In this document: positions 46,599 through 57,700 of the stretch, piece by piece
How positions within the stretch are numbered: position 1 is the first letter of the stretch
How the letters are laid out: each line of letters opens with the position of its first letter
Origin: an uncultured Paracoccus sp.
GTDB taxonomy: Bacteria; Pseudomonadota; Alphaproteobacteria; Rhodobacterales; Rhodobacteraceae
Direction of reading: 5' to 3'
NCBI RefSeq assembly: GCF_947487305.1
Contig: NZ_CANKWH010000012.1
Location: forward strand, 62,001-126,000
DNA length: 64,000 nucleotides
The notes under the pieces: model-generated
Told to the model about the DNA's origin: nothing
Database searches by the model: none
Seen by the model: the letters and a program-made list of their open reading frames with translations, nothing else
Position numbers and translations under genes: made by a program

Positions 46599-47837
46599 AT
46601 GACCTCGCTTGACCGCATCAGCTTCGACCCTCTGTCGGACGCCTTCGCACAGGATCCCTATGCCGTTTACCGTTCCCTGCGCGAGGCAGAGGGGCCGACC
46701 TGGTTCGAGGATCAGGGCCTCTGGCTTCTGTCGCGATTTGCAGATGTGTCCAAGGTGGCGACCGACCCGAACATGGTGCGTTCGCTCGACGGGCTGGAAT
46801 CTGCGGAAGAGGCCGCCAGGCGGCAGCGGCAGGCGAATTGGCACGACATGCCTTATCACCAGCGTTTCGTGCAGGTCTCGCTTCTGGACAGCGACGGGGA
46901 GCCGCATCGCCGCTTGCGCCGGCTGCTCTTGGGCAAGTTCACCGCCTCGGCCGTCGCCGGGCTGGAGCCGATGGTCCGGCAGATCGTAAACGGTCTGCTG
47001 GATGATCTGGAGGGGCGCGACGAGATCGAGTTCATCGAGGATTTCGCCGCCCATGTCCCCGGCCGGGTCATCGCCCATATCCTCGGCGCGCCGCAGGAGC
47101 ATTCGGCCCAGATGCGGGCCTGGTCCGAGGATGTGGTGCAGTATTTCGACGTGGATCGCAGCGATGCGCGCAAGGCGCTGGCCGAAAAGGCCACGCGCGA
47201 GTTCCACGATTTCCTTGTCGAACTGAAGGCCGAACGGCAGAAAAACCCGCATGACGACCTGATCTCGCGCATGATCGCGGACGAGGCGACGGGGCAGTAT
47301 CAGGGCGACGAGTTCATCTCGACCTGCATGCTGATCCTGATGGCAGGTCATGGCTCGACCATCGACGTCTTGGGCAGCGGGATGCATCTTCTGCTGAAGC
47401 ATCCCGAGGCGATGGCGGCGCTGCGCGAACACCCCGAGGGCCTGCCGGTGGCGATCCAGGAGATCTTCCGCTATGAGCCGCCGCTGCCCTTCTTCCACCG
47501 TCACGCCACCGCCGAGATCGAGATCGGCGGGCGGGTCTGGCCCGCCGGCACCACCTTCGGCCTGCTCTACGGCGCGGCCAACCGCGATCCGGCGATGTTC
47601 GACGAACCCGACAGCTTCCGCATCGAGCGCAGCCCGAACCGGCACCTGGCCTTCGGGCAGGGGGCGCATCTCTGTCTTGGCAACAATATCGCCCGGCTGA
47701 ACATGAAGGTGATCTTCGAGACCCTGCTGGCGCGGTTCGGGACCATCTCGCTGGCGCAGGAGCAGGTGGCGTACAAGCGCGGGCTGTCGGTGCGGGGGCC
47801 GGTGGCGTTGAACCTGCGCTTGTCGCGGCAGGGATGA
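46599..47837 (+). CDS. Cytochrome P450
   Basis: A 412-residue soluble bacterial P450. The haem ligand is C359 in FGQGAHLCLG (352-361). The K-helix ExxR is EIFR at 288-291, and GEPHRRLRRLL at 100-110 is the C-helix haem-propionate contact. The oxygen-activating I-helix is AGHGST at 249-254, where most P450s have A-G-x-D/E-T-T: the acid is Gly and the following Thr is Ser. No ferredoxin or ferredoxin reductase gene is adjacent. The start at 46599 is preceded by ACCAGG. Substrate unknown. Confidence 0.93.
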   Translation: MTSLDRISFDPLSDAFAQDPYAVYRSLREAEGPTWFEDQGLWLLSRFADVSKVATDPNMVRSLDGLESAEEAARRQRQANWHDMPYHQRFVQVSLLDSDGEPHRRLRRLLLGKFTASAVAGLEPMVRQIVNGLLDDLEGRDEIEFIEDFAAHVPGRVIAHILGAPQEHSAQMRAWSEDVVQYFDVDRSDARKALAEKATREFHDFLVELKAERQKNPHDDLISRMIADEATGQYQGDEFISTCMLILMAGHGSTIDVLGSGMHLLLKHPEAMAALREHPEGLPVAIQEIFRYEPPLPFFHRHATAEIEIGGRVWPAGTTFGLLYGAANRDPAMFDEPDSFRIERSPNRHLAFGQGAHLCLGNNIARLNMKVIFETLLARFGTISLAQEQVAYKRGLSVRGPVALNLRLSRQG

Positions 47838-47844
47838 TGCGCGC

Positions 47845-48480
47845 CTAGCGTCCGCTGCGCGCGGTCAGGCAGTCCAGCATGCCGCCGGTATAGACGGACA
47901 CCCGGTTCAGGTCGTCGCCAAAGATGTCCCGCGCCAGATCGGCAAGTTGGTCGTCGCCCTTGACCCTGACACGGGTTTCGCGCCGGCTGCCGGGGTGCTG
48001 CGAGATGATCGAATGGGTCAACCGTCCGTGGTGGAACCCGATCTCGTGGCGAAGGACATCCGTATTGCGCAGCGCGCGGCTGGATGCCTGCAAGCCGCGC
48101 CGGGTAGCCGACAAGCGATTGCGCATCAGGATCGTCATCAGTTGCTCGACATCAGCCGGGTCGATACAGCCAGAGCGGGTATCAATCGGGGTGACATTTT
48201 CGATTTCGGCGTCTTCCCCGTCACTGGAGATGACAAGATAGCAGTAAAGGCCGAAGGCCGCGATTGTCATCGCCGGCCAGATCGAAATCGCGCCGCTCTC
48301 AACCAGCAGCCCGATCAGTGCCAGGGCCGCAAGGCCAGCAAATACGACCGGCTGCGGCGGCGTCTGGAAGGGATGCCAGTGATGTTCAAGATAGCCCTGA
48401 CCGGAAATCACGCGATTGCCCGGGAAAGCCGGGCTCCGGGAACCATCCCCGGCATGGGTGAAGTCGAGCGCGTGGATCAT
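47845..48480 (-). CDS. Hypothetical membrane protein with two helices
   Basis: A 211-residue protein. Residues about 43-63 and 67-87 (VVFAGLAALALIGLLVE, WPAMTIAAFGLYCYLVIS) are two membrane helices joined by a short turn, leaving both ends in the cytoplasm. The C-terminal soluble part includes CIDPADVEQLMTILMRNRLSATRRGLQASSRALRNTDVLRHEIGFHHGRLTHSIISQ and ends DCLTARSGR. No family was recognised. A promoter with good spacing precedes it. It ends 8 bases from the converging P450 gene. Confidence 0.65.
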   Translation of the reverse strand: MIHALDFTHAGDGSRSPAFPGNRVISGQGYLEHHWHPFQTPPQPVVFAGLAALALIGLLVESGAISIWPAMTIAAFGLYCYLVISSDGEDAEIENVTPIDTRSGCIDPADVEQLMTILMRNRLSATRRGLQASSRALRNTDVLRHEIGFHHGRLTHSIISQHPGSRRETRVRVKGDDQLADLARDIFGDDLNRVSVYTGGMLDCLTARSGR

Positions 48481-48577
48481 TCCGGTTCATGCTTCCCGAT
48501 CACAGGCCCGCCCGAAAACGCAACTGGGATGAACGCTCACCCGGGACATCGCGCAATGGTCGGGGCAGTTACGACTC

Positions 48578-48606
48578 AATCTAGAGTTGTAATGCACAAA
48601 CTGCAA
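48578..48606 (-). promoter_or_regulatory. Promoter of the two-helix membrane protein gene
   Basis: On the minus strand TTGCAG (48606-48601) and TAGATT (48583-48578) are 17 bases apart, about 100 bases before the start codon. Confidence 0.65.
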
Positions 48607-48674
48607 TGAAAAAATGGGGCGATTCCCGGCACCATATTTTCAAGCCTAGCAAACCGTTCAGTCCAGCAGAAGCC

Positions 48675-48711
48675 AAAACCTGCAGTCAATGCAAGATTCT
48701 TGTCCTGCAGG
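48675..48711 (-). terminator. Terminator of the giant-protein/barrel operon
   Basis: On the minus strand CCTGCAG (48711-48705) pairs with CTGCAGG (48685-48679), enclosing the palindrome CAAGA-A-TCTTG, then TTTT (48678-48675), 17 bases past the barrel gene stop. Confidence 0.6.
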
Positions 48712-48727
48712 CGAGAATCCCGCGCGT

Positions 48728-51700
48728 CTAGAAGCTGCCCACCACGTTCATGAACACGCCGGATTTTCGCCCATCGAGGCTGCGCAGGTCGTCCGAGACA
48801 TCGCCCCATTGGTAGCCAAGCCCCAGCTTCATGTTCGGGCCGACATGGCGCCAGACGCTGGCCAGCACGCCATGCTCGGTCACTTCGGCTTCCTTGAAGC
48901 GCATGCTGCGCAGCTCTGCCATCAGGTCCCAGTTGTGCATGACGTGATAATCCGCCCTCAGGATCGCCAGGTAGGCGGTGTTCGGGACGCTGGCGCCGCC
49001 GCTTTCGCGCTCGGTCCAGACCTCGGCGCGGCGATAGCCAAGCTTGCCGCCGATGGTCCAGAGATCGTTCAGCTTGTAATTGGCGTCGATGCCGAAGATG
49101 TGGCTTTTCTGGCGCGGGCCGCCCTCATCGCCGTCGAGATTGACCTGATCTGGGCCCGGCAGGTCCTCGAGATAGGTATAGCGCATCAGCATGTTCAGCC
49201 GGTCGTTGGCCACGGGGCGATAGGCGAGGCCCAGATTGCCCTCGATATAACGCCCGTCGCGCAGGGCCGACTCGCTTGAATCCGAGATGATCGCGTCCAG
49301 ATCGCTGACCAGTCGCCACTCTTCGCTGAGCTTGTAGCGCAGGTGGCCGCTGAGGCCCCAGCTTTCCCGGTCGCGGTCGTCATCATCGCCGTCATCCGTG
49401 CGGTATTCGCCGCGCAGCCCGGTCTTCAACGCATCTCCATCGCTGAAGGCTGCGGCCAGCGAGATGCCCTTGCGGCGGATCTCGCCGCCATCGGGATCGG
49501 CCAGCCGGCCATTGGTCAGCGTGCCATCGACCTGCCAGCCTTCGGTGGCATAGCGCAGGCCATGCGTTACCCCACGCGAATGCCGGTCGCCGAAGCGATC
49601 GATGGTCTGTTCTGTGCGGAACGTGGTATTGCTGCCCAGCTGCCGCTCGGCCCCCAGAACCCAGATGCCGCGATCCCGGCCCTCGAAATCGGTCCGGTCA
49701 AAGCGCCGCATCGGGTCCATCCGGTACGAGACCCAGGTGCTGCCGTTCTCGCCACGCCAGCGCAGCGAGGCATCGGCGCCGAAACCCAGATTGCCGTCCG
49801 ACACTTCGGCGGCGGCGCTGAGACGGTCCGACAGATCGGCCTCGGCCCCGACGCCCGCCCGATTGTTGCGGGGCAGGCCGCCTTCGTGGCTGGCCGTCGC
49901 TTGGCCGAACGCCCAGAGGCGATAGCCGCGACCGGGATCATAGGTCAGCCTTGCCCCCAGATCGGTGCGCTGGCCCTGCGCCTCGTCATCGCCATCCGGG
50001 TCCAGCCGGTCGGTATGGGCGACCTCGCCCTCAACCGTCCAGTGCGGGGCGATCCGGTGAGCGATGCCAAGCCGGCTGTCACGGCGCTTCTCGCCGCCGT
50101 CGCGGCGGAAATCCTTGTGGCCAAAGGTCAACGTGCTGGCCGGTCCAAGGGCCAGTTCGCCGAGGAAGCCCCAGTCGGTCTGGTCGCGGTCGATATCGTC
50201 ATCGGCCGAGACAAAACCTTCCTGCTTGTCGTCATACCACAGCCCGATCGCCCCCTGCGCGCGACCGCCGGTCAATTCGGCCAGATCTGCCCGGCCTTCG
50301 AGCCGCACGGCATTGGCGCTCAGCCCGCGCCGCCCGGCCGAGAGCAGGTCATCCTCCTCGTATTCCAAGCCACCATCCAGCGATTCCGAGGTGCCGAAGC
50401 CCGGCCCCTCGCTTTGCGCCACGTCCAGCGACAGCCAGGTCGAGGCCGAACGCTGCCAGCGCAGGTCGACGCCGGCCAGCGTGTTGTCGGCGACCCCGGT
50501 GGTTTCCTTCTGCGCTGAAACCCCCAGCCGAACGGTTTCGCCGATCCAGCTTTGCGCCCGCGCGCCAAGCGCCATGCCGTCAACATCGCCGGTGGTCGGA
50601 ACATATTCATACTGCACGACCAGATCGATCAGATCGTCGCCAAGCGGATTGTCCACGATCAGCCCGCCATCGCTGGCTGAGCCGGTCAAGGGAATGCCGA
50701 GATCGATGATGCCCTGGAAATAGTTGATGTCGTAATCGGTTCCGGACACCAGCCGCTGGCTGCGGATGATCCGGCCCGAGGTGCTGTCACGCCAACGGAT
50801 CGTCACCACCTCGGTGCCGCGCAGGATGTCCTGACGCTTGAGGAAATAGACCGAGCCGCCGGTGCCGCGCAGCACGTCGCGCTGCATCAGCCGGTCGGGC
50901 TGCGAGGCATAGGCCGACACGACATGGCGCGGCTCGCCCGCCGCCGTTTTCTCGGTGGAACGCCACAGCGCCTGCGCCCCGTAAAGCGTGCGGTCGCTGC
51001 GCACCAGCTGATGCGGATCGTCCTGGGCGTTGTGGAAATCGCCCCACATGGCATGGCTGCCATCCTTCTCGACCCGGGCATAGATGCGGCCCGAGGTGGG
51101 GGCATCGGCATAGCTGGTCGAATCGTCGCCGAAGGTCGGATAGACGTCGTCCGGCGCGATCCGGTCCAGCACCTGCCGGGGGTTCTTCTCGTCCAGCCCG
51201 TCCAGCAGCTCGTCCAGCTCGTCCTCGCCGGTGTCGATGGCGGCGGTGACGGTATGGCCAGAGCGGGTCATGCCCTTGGCATAGCCCGCCAGCCGTCCGA
51301 GCGAATAATCCTCGCCACCGCGTTCGCGGCCATAGGTCAGATCGGCCTGACCGACCCAGAACCAGCCGGGACGGTCAAAGCGCAGCCGGCCCTCGACCGG
51401 GGTGATGCCGTTCTCGTCGGTTTCCAATGCGATGGTCGCGGGGTTCTCGGTCTCGGGCGAGACCGCACCGACCGGCAGCGGCGGCACGATGGGCTCGGCC
51501 GGGGCGAGGGCCTCGTCGATGGCCGGGGCAGGGGGCGGCGGTTCAGTCGCGGCGACCGTCGCCGCTGCGGGAATGTCGGGCGCGGGCGCGGGTGCGGCGG
51601 CAGCGGGCACCGGCTCGGACGGCGCACCAATGACGATGTTGAAGCCCGGGCCGGAGCTTTCCTGCGCCTGCGCCATGCCTGCCGCCGCCAGCGCCAGAAG

Positions 51701-51778
51701 GCTGACCGAGGCCAACACCATGCCATCGGTCCTCGCGGCCCGCTTCGGCTTCGCGTCCTGATCCATGCGCCGCATCAT
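48728..51778 (-). CDS. Outer-membrane beta-barrel protein paired with the giant DUF11 protein
   Basis: About 1016 residues. A long signal peptide ends at GMAQAQ. A Pro/Ala-rich periplasmic linker follows (PVPAAAAPAPAPDIP...EPPPPAPAID, roughly 50-120). A conserved entry domain contains SVYFLKRQDILRGTEVVTIRWRDSTSGRIIRSQRLVSGTDYDINYFQGIIDLGIPL, a segment seen in barrels that accompany DUF11 proteins. From about 400 to the end there are alternating amphipathic strands (WVSYRMDPMRRF, LRYKLSEEWRLVSDLDAI, NLGLAYRPVANDRLNMLMRYTYLED), and it ends in Phe (VVGSF), the outer-membrane assembly signature. ATG at 51778 follows GAGGGGGG; a TTG overlapping the previous stop is an alternative. Translation is coupled to the giant gene (11-base gap). 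Confidence 0.8.
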   Translation of the reverse strand: MMRRMDQDAKPKRAARTDGMVLASVSLLALAAAGMAQAQESSGPGFNIVIGAPSEPVPAAAAPAPAPDIPAAATVAATEPPPPAPAIDEALAPAEPIVPPLPVGAVSPETENPATIALETDENGITPVEGRLRFDRPGWFWVGQADLTYGRERGGEDYSLGRLAGYAKGMTRSGHTVTAAIDTGEDELDELLDGLDEKNPRQVLDRIAPDDVYPTFGDDSTSYADAPTSGRIYARVEKDGSHAMWGDFHNAQDDPHQLVRSDRTLYGAQALWRSTEKTAAGEPRHVVSAYASQPDRLMQRDVLRGTGGSVYFLKRQDILRGTEVVTIRWRDSTSGRIIRSQRLVSGTDYDINYFQGIIDLGIPLTGSASDGGLIVDNPLGDDLIDLVVQYEYVPTTGDVDGMALGARAQSWIGETVRLGVSAQKETTGVADNTLAGVDLRWQRSASTWLSLDVAQSEGPGFGTSESLDGGLEYEEDDLLSAGRRGLSANAVRLEGRADLAELTGGRAQGAIGLWYDDKQEGFVSADDDIDRDQTDWGFLGELALGPASTLTFGHKDFRRDGGEKRRDSRLGIAHRIAPHWTVEGEVAHTDRLDPDGDDEAQGQRTDLGARLTYDPGRGYRLWAFGQATASHEGGLPRNNRAGVGAEADLSDRLSAAAEVSDGNLGFGADASLRWRGENGSTWVSYRMDPMRRFDRTDFEGRDRGIWVLGAERQLGSNTTFRTEQTIDRFGDRHSRGVTHGLRYATEGWQVDGTLTNGRLADPDGGEIRRKGISLAAAFSDGDALKTGLRGEYRTDDGDDDDRDRESWGLSGHLRYKLSEEWRLVSDLDAIISDSSESALRDGRYIEGNLGLAYRPVANDRLNMLMRYTYLEDLPGPDQVNLDGDEGGPRQKSHIFGIDANYKLNDLWTIGGKLGYRRAEVWTERESGGASVPNTAYLAILRADYHVMHNWDLMAELRSMRFKEAEVTEHGVLASVWRHVGPNMKLGLGYQWGDVSDDLRSLDGRKSGVFMNVVGSF

Positions 51779-51789
51779 CGCGCCCCCCC

Positions 51790-54700
51790 TCAATTTCCTG
51801 CCCTCTGGCGGGTGATCTGCGTGTCGATCCGTGGCTGGTAGCTCGCCGTGGCGGGCCAGATCGCCCGGATCGTCCGGGTCACGGCCTGCAGGCGCGCCAG
51901 GATCAGCTCGCGGCTTTCCTGCGCCTCGGTATAGTTGAGGCGGATCAGCGAGGGCCGGGTGGCGATCTGCGCCACCATGCCCCGCAGCCCGTCCACCAGT
52001 GCCGGGATCGGGTCATTGCCCGCGAAGGCCATCGCCGCCAGATCGACCGCGACGACCTGCAGCCGCGCCACGCCGAAATTCGCCTCGGTCATCTTGCCGG
52101 CAGTCAGCCGGATCACCCGCGGGTTTTCCGAGGTGACGGCGGTGTCGGTGGGCAGGCTGCTTTCATCCAGCTTCAGCACGAAGTTGCTGCCGATGTCGCG
52201 CGGCAAGTCCGGGCAGGGCAGGTGGAAGCGACCATGCTGGTCACTGGTCACGAAGACGCCGTTGACCGTGACCAGCCGCACGCCGCCGATGCCCAGTTCG
52301 CCCGGCTGCTGATAGCCGTCGCCGCTCTGGTCGTCGAAAACCCGACCGATGACGGTGCCGCAGTCAAAGACCGGCTCGGCCTCGACGGTGACGGTCGCGG
52401 TCGCCTCGTTGCCCAGCTGGTTGCCGGTTTCGCTGTCCCGCGCGATGACGCGGTTGACGTATTCGCCCGGTGTCACGCTGCCCGGCACGAAGGCGGTCAG
52501 GCGGATCACCACGGTCTCGCCCGGCTCGATGATGACCTCGTCAACGGTCACTCGGCTGCCGGACTCGCGGGTCTCGACCGCCTCGCCGTCAACGCGACCG
52601 CTGTCCCGACGGTAGAGGAAGCCGGGCGGCAGGGTGTCGATGACATCGACGATGGCCCGCTGCTGGGTCTCGAGGTTTTCCACCGTGATCTCGAAGGGCA
52701 CATCCTGACCAGCCGTTACACGCGTCAGCAGGGCGCGCTTGGTCAGTTCGAGGGTCGGTTCGACCGGTTGGGCGACGGGTTCCGCTGCCACGGCCTCGGC
52801 CGTTACCGACTCGCCCCACGGATCCTCGCCGCTGGCTTCGGCGGTCATGGTGATCTCGCCGGCCTGCATGTCGGCCTCGGTGACGGTGTATTCCGCCCCG
52901 GTGCAGCGCAGCACCACGGTTTCGCCGGGCGCCAGATCGACCGGCACACAGACCAGCCCCGGCAGCGGCAGCGAGGTCGTCGCGACCGTCACCCCGGTCA
53001 GGGGAACATTGCCGGTATTGGTGACGGTGAACTCGAACACCGCGATGTCGCCGGCATCGAAGATGCCATTGCCGTTCACATCGCGGCTGTCGACGATCTG
53101 GTTGTCCAGTTCCAGCCCGGTGCGGGCATAGGTCACGGTCACGGTTGCCGGGTTCGAGGCCACGCCAGCCATGGTCGAGACCAGATAGCGGATCGGATCG
53201 GGATCGCCGGTGAAGCCGGTGGCGGGCGCGAAGGTCAACACGCCCGTCGCGGGATCGACCGTCCAGATGCCCTGACCCTCGATCACCAGCCTGCGGCCAT
53301 CGCCCGGCGCACCGACGATCCGGACCGAGCCCGGGTCAAGCGCCGCCGCTCCGGTCGTGCTGTCATTCGACAGGATCGTGATAGTGACCGGCTGGCCCGG
53401 CTGCTGCAGCAGCCGCTCGTCATTCTCGGCGGTGGGGGCGGGGACCAGCGAGGTGATCAACTGGTCCTGCCCGGTGACGGTTTCCCCATCCGGGCGGGTG
53501 CCGCTGGCCGTGGCAGTGTTGGTCACGCTGCCCGCGGCCACATCGGCCTCGCTGATGACATGGCTGCCGGTTTCGGGGATCTGCCGGGTTTCGCCCGGCG
53601 CGAGGATCGCCACAGTGCCGAAGGGGCTTCCAGCCAGCATCGGGTCTGTGACGGTGACGCCACGCAGGATGACGTTGCCGGCATTGTGGACCGAGAAACT
53701 GTAGACCAGCGTCTCGCCCAGGCTCATCGCGCCATCGCCATTGGCATCGTCATGGCGCGCGGACTTGACCAGCACCAGTTCGGCAGCCGGGTCCAGAGGC
53801 ACGACCGTCGGCGCGTCGGTCGCGGGATCAGGGCCGGACAGGTCGCGCAGATCGGTGCGGTCGGGCCGAGTGCCTGAGACCAGCGCCTGATTGCTGACCA
53901 GCCCACGGTCGATATCGGCCTGGGTCAGCGCATAGGTGCCGGTCAGCTCGACCGTTGCCCCCACTGCCAGCTCGGCGACGGTCGTGCGCGGCAGCTCCAT
54001 CCCCTCTTTCGGGTCGGTCAGCGTGACATTGACCAACCGCTGCTGCCCGGTATTGGTGATGCGGAAGGTATAGGTAACAACATCGCCGGGCTGCGCCGGA
54101 TCGGACAGGGCGGCGCTGGCGGTCTTGACCAGATCCAGCCCGGTTTCGGCCTCGATCCGCGTCGGGGCCTCGGCGATCACGGCAAGCGATGCATTGGCCG
54201 CAGTGATGCGGATGCGGTTCACCAGATCGCTGCCATCGTCGATCTGCTCCTGCCCGACCGCATAGCTGGCCCGCCAGGTCCAGACCTCGCCCGGCGACAG
54301 CGTGTCATTGCCGTCGCCACGATCGACCGGGGTCGGCTGCAGCGTGGCGACAGGCACGCCATCCTGCCGCACCTGATCCTCCAGCGCGATACCGCGCAGC
54401 GTGGTCGTGCCAGTGTTCTCGAGGGTGATGGTATAGGCAATGACGCCGGCCTGTCCGATGAGCTCCTGATCGGCGACCTTCGTCACCGTCATCGCCGGAT
54501 CCGTATCCAGCGGGGTTGTCGTTCCGGCCTCGCGGGTCAAAAGCTCGCCGTTCGGGGCATAGGCTTGCGCAGAAGCCTCGTTGGTGACAGAGCCCGCGTC
54601 GATATCGTCCTGGGTCAGCGGGTATTCGACCAGCACGCTCTGTTCCTGATCGGGTTCAAGTGCGCCGGTCTGCGCCACCACCCCGCCCAGCAGCGGATCG

Positions 54701-57700
54701 CTGATCTCGATGCCGTTCAAGGTAACGGTGCCGATATTTTGCACCACGAGCCGATAGACGATGTCATCGCCGAGCGAGATCCGCCCATCGCCATTGCTGT
54801 CCTGATAGGCGGCATCCTTGGTCAGGGTGAAATCGGCCTGCTGCTCCAGCGGCACCTCGGCAAAGGCCTGCTGCTCGGTCGCGCTGCCATTGGGGCGGGT
54901 GCCGGCGGCGTCGGCGAGGTTGTCGCGCGTGCCCTCGTCGATGTCGGATTGGCGCAGCACATAGCTGCGGCTCACCAGTTCGGTCGCGCCGGGGGCCATG
55001 CGGGCGATGGTCTGGTTCAGCGACAGAAGCGGGTCGCTGACCATCACGGGGGCCAGTGTCTCGGTCCCGGTATTCGTGACCTCCAGCACATAATCGATCC
55101 GGTCTCCGACATTCATCGTGCCGCTGCTGTCGGCATCGACATAGGTGCCGGTCTTCACCAGGCGCAGCGCGCCGACCGAGCCGAGATTGGTGCTGTGGCT
55201 GGCCTGATCGCTGATCTCGCCGCGATCGGGGGGCTGTGCGGTGACGGTCGCGTCGTTCGCCAGCGTGCCGCGATCGATATCCTCCTGCGTCAGCTCATAG
55301 CTGCCGGTGATGCTGCGATCGGTGTCGCCCGGCGCAATGCTGGCAACGGGCGAGCCGGTCACAGTCACCCCGGCCAGCGCATCGGTCAGCACGACATTGG
55401 TCAGCGTGACCGTGCCGGTGTTGGTGATGGCAAAGGCATAGACCATCTGGTCGCCGGCATTGGCCCGACCATTGCCGTCCTGATCGATGAAGGTGCCGGT
55501 CTTCACGAGATCGACCCCCTCGCGCCCGGTCAGCGGCAAGCTGGCGCTGGCGGGCGGGGCGATGACTGCAACATCATCGGGATCGCGGCCCGATGCGTTC
55601 GCGGTGTTGGTGATCTGGCCCGAGGGATCGTCCAGCTCGGCTTGTGTCAGGGTATGGCTGCGCACCAGGCTGCGGCTGTCGCCGGGTAGCAACTGGGCCA
55701 GCGTCAGCACTGGCGACGCGCCGAGCATCGGGTCGGTGATCTCGACGCCGCGCAGGGTCACGTTACCCGTATTGCGGACCGTCAGCGTATATTCAACCGC
55801 ATCGCCGAGGCTGGCGACCCCGTCGCCATTCTGATCGACCAGCGTCGCACCCTTGGTCAGTTCAAGGGCTGGCGCGCCGGTCTGGGTCTGGTGACGCGCG
55901 GTCGCCGTGGCCGAGAGCGGGACCCCGTTGCCACCCGACGGGGGCGGAGGGGCGAAGGCGGTCGCGGTCGCGGTATTCGAGACCTCTCCGGCATCGATAT
56001 CGGCCTGGGTGACCTGCCAGCTTCCGCTGCAGACCATGGTTTCGCCCGGCGCAAGCACCGCCAGAGGCGAGGGGCAGGCGAAATCGGCCAGCATCGGATC
56101 CAAGACGCGCAGGTCGCGCAGTGTCTGCGCCCCGTCATTTCGGGCGGTGACGGTAAAGGCGATCACGTCGCCCAGTGCCGCGCCGGCCGCAGGTTCGGCG
56201 GTCTTGGTCAGGCTCAGCGCCGGGGCCGCGTTGGATTGCGCCGTTGCGGTGGCGGGCGGCGAGGTGATCTCGGCCAGGCCGCCGCTGCCGTCGGCGATAT
56301 TGCCGGTGGCCGTTGCGGTGTTAACCAGCTGGCCGCGATCCAGATCGGCCTGCGTCACCACATGGTCCAGATCGCAGGTCACGGTCTCGCCGATGGTCAG
56401 GGCGATGCCGGTGCCGGCGCTGCAGGTGATCGTCTCGCCGAGGGTCGCGTCATCGATGCGCAGCGGGCCGAAGATGTCGGTCTGCCCAGTGTTCCGCACG
56501 GTGAAGCGATAGGTGATGCTGTCGCCCGCGCCATAGGTCAGGCTGTCGCTGACCGTGCCGCCGGTCACGAACTGCTTGGTCAGGGTCAAGGCCGGATCGG
56601 CATCCGCCGGCACCGTCACCGAGGCCGGGGGCGACTGCACCGGGCCATTCGGTCCCTGTCCGGTGGCGATGGCGTTGTTGGTGACCGAGCCGGCCCGTGA
56701 ATCGATCTCGGTCACGGTATAGGACGCCGTGCAGATCCGGGAATTGCCCGGCAGCAGGACGGAACCCGAGGGCAGGCACTCGATGCCGCCCGGGATCCTG
56801 TTGTCGCTGACGGTGATCGGCCCGCTGATCGTCTGGTTGCCGCTGTTCGTCACCTCGTAGCTGTAGTTGACGACGATGCCCTCGCCGAAGGCGCCGCTGT
56901 GATCCGAGCTTTTCACCAGCGTCAGGGCCGGGGACTGCACCGCCAGCATGATCAGTCTGTCCGTCGCGCTTTGCCCATCCGCGCGGGCGGTCGCGGTGTT
57001 GTCGATCTCGCCGCGATCCAGATCGGCCTGGGACACCCGCGAACTGGCGGTGCAGATCATCGAAGCGCCGGGCAGCAGGTTGCCCGCCGGGCAGACCGGG
57101 GTGGTCGTCAGACTGTCCTCGACCGTGACCGGCCCGGCAAGAGTCACGTTGCCGGTATTCGTCACCTCGAACTCATAGTTGATGATGCGCCCGAGACGGC
57201 TGTAGGTCGGGTCCTCCCCTGCGGCCAGGCGCTTGTCCAGCGACAGTCCGGGCTGGGCGGGCAGGGTCACGACAGTCGGCGTGTCGTTACCGGTGCCGCT
57301 GCCCGAGGTGTCCTCGACCGGGTCGCCATTCGCCGTCTGACCTCGGGCCAGAGCGGTGTTGGTCACGCGGCCGCGATCGATGTCTTCCTGCGTCAGCGCA
57401 TAGCTGGCGCGCAGCGTCGCCGTCGTGCCGGGCGCAAGTTGAGCGACCGTGCCGACCAGCTGGGGACTCAGCGACGCATCGGTCACGTCGACCTGGCGCA
57501 GCGCCACATTGCCGGTATTGCTGACGGTGAAGACATAGTTGATCCGCTCGCCCGCATCCGCGCGGCCATTGCCGTTGGCATCGTCATGGCTGCCGGTCTT
57601 GACCAGCGCCAGACCCGGCTCTTGCTGGATCGTCACCTGCGCCGCATCCGACTGGGGGCTGGTCTCGGCGGTGTCGAAGCTGGCGGTATTGAGGATCGGG

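Noticed and set aside
48728-51778. TonB-dependent receptor or TpsB transporter
   Set aside because: No TonB box, plug domain or POTRA repeats can be recognised; only a barrel with a Pro-rich arm and an entry domain.
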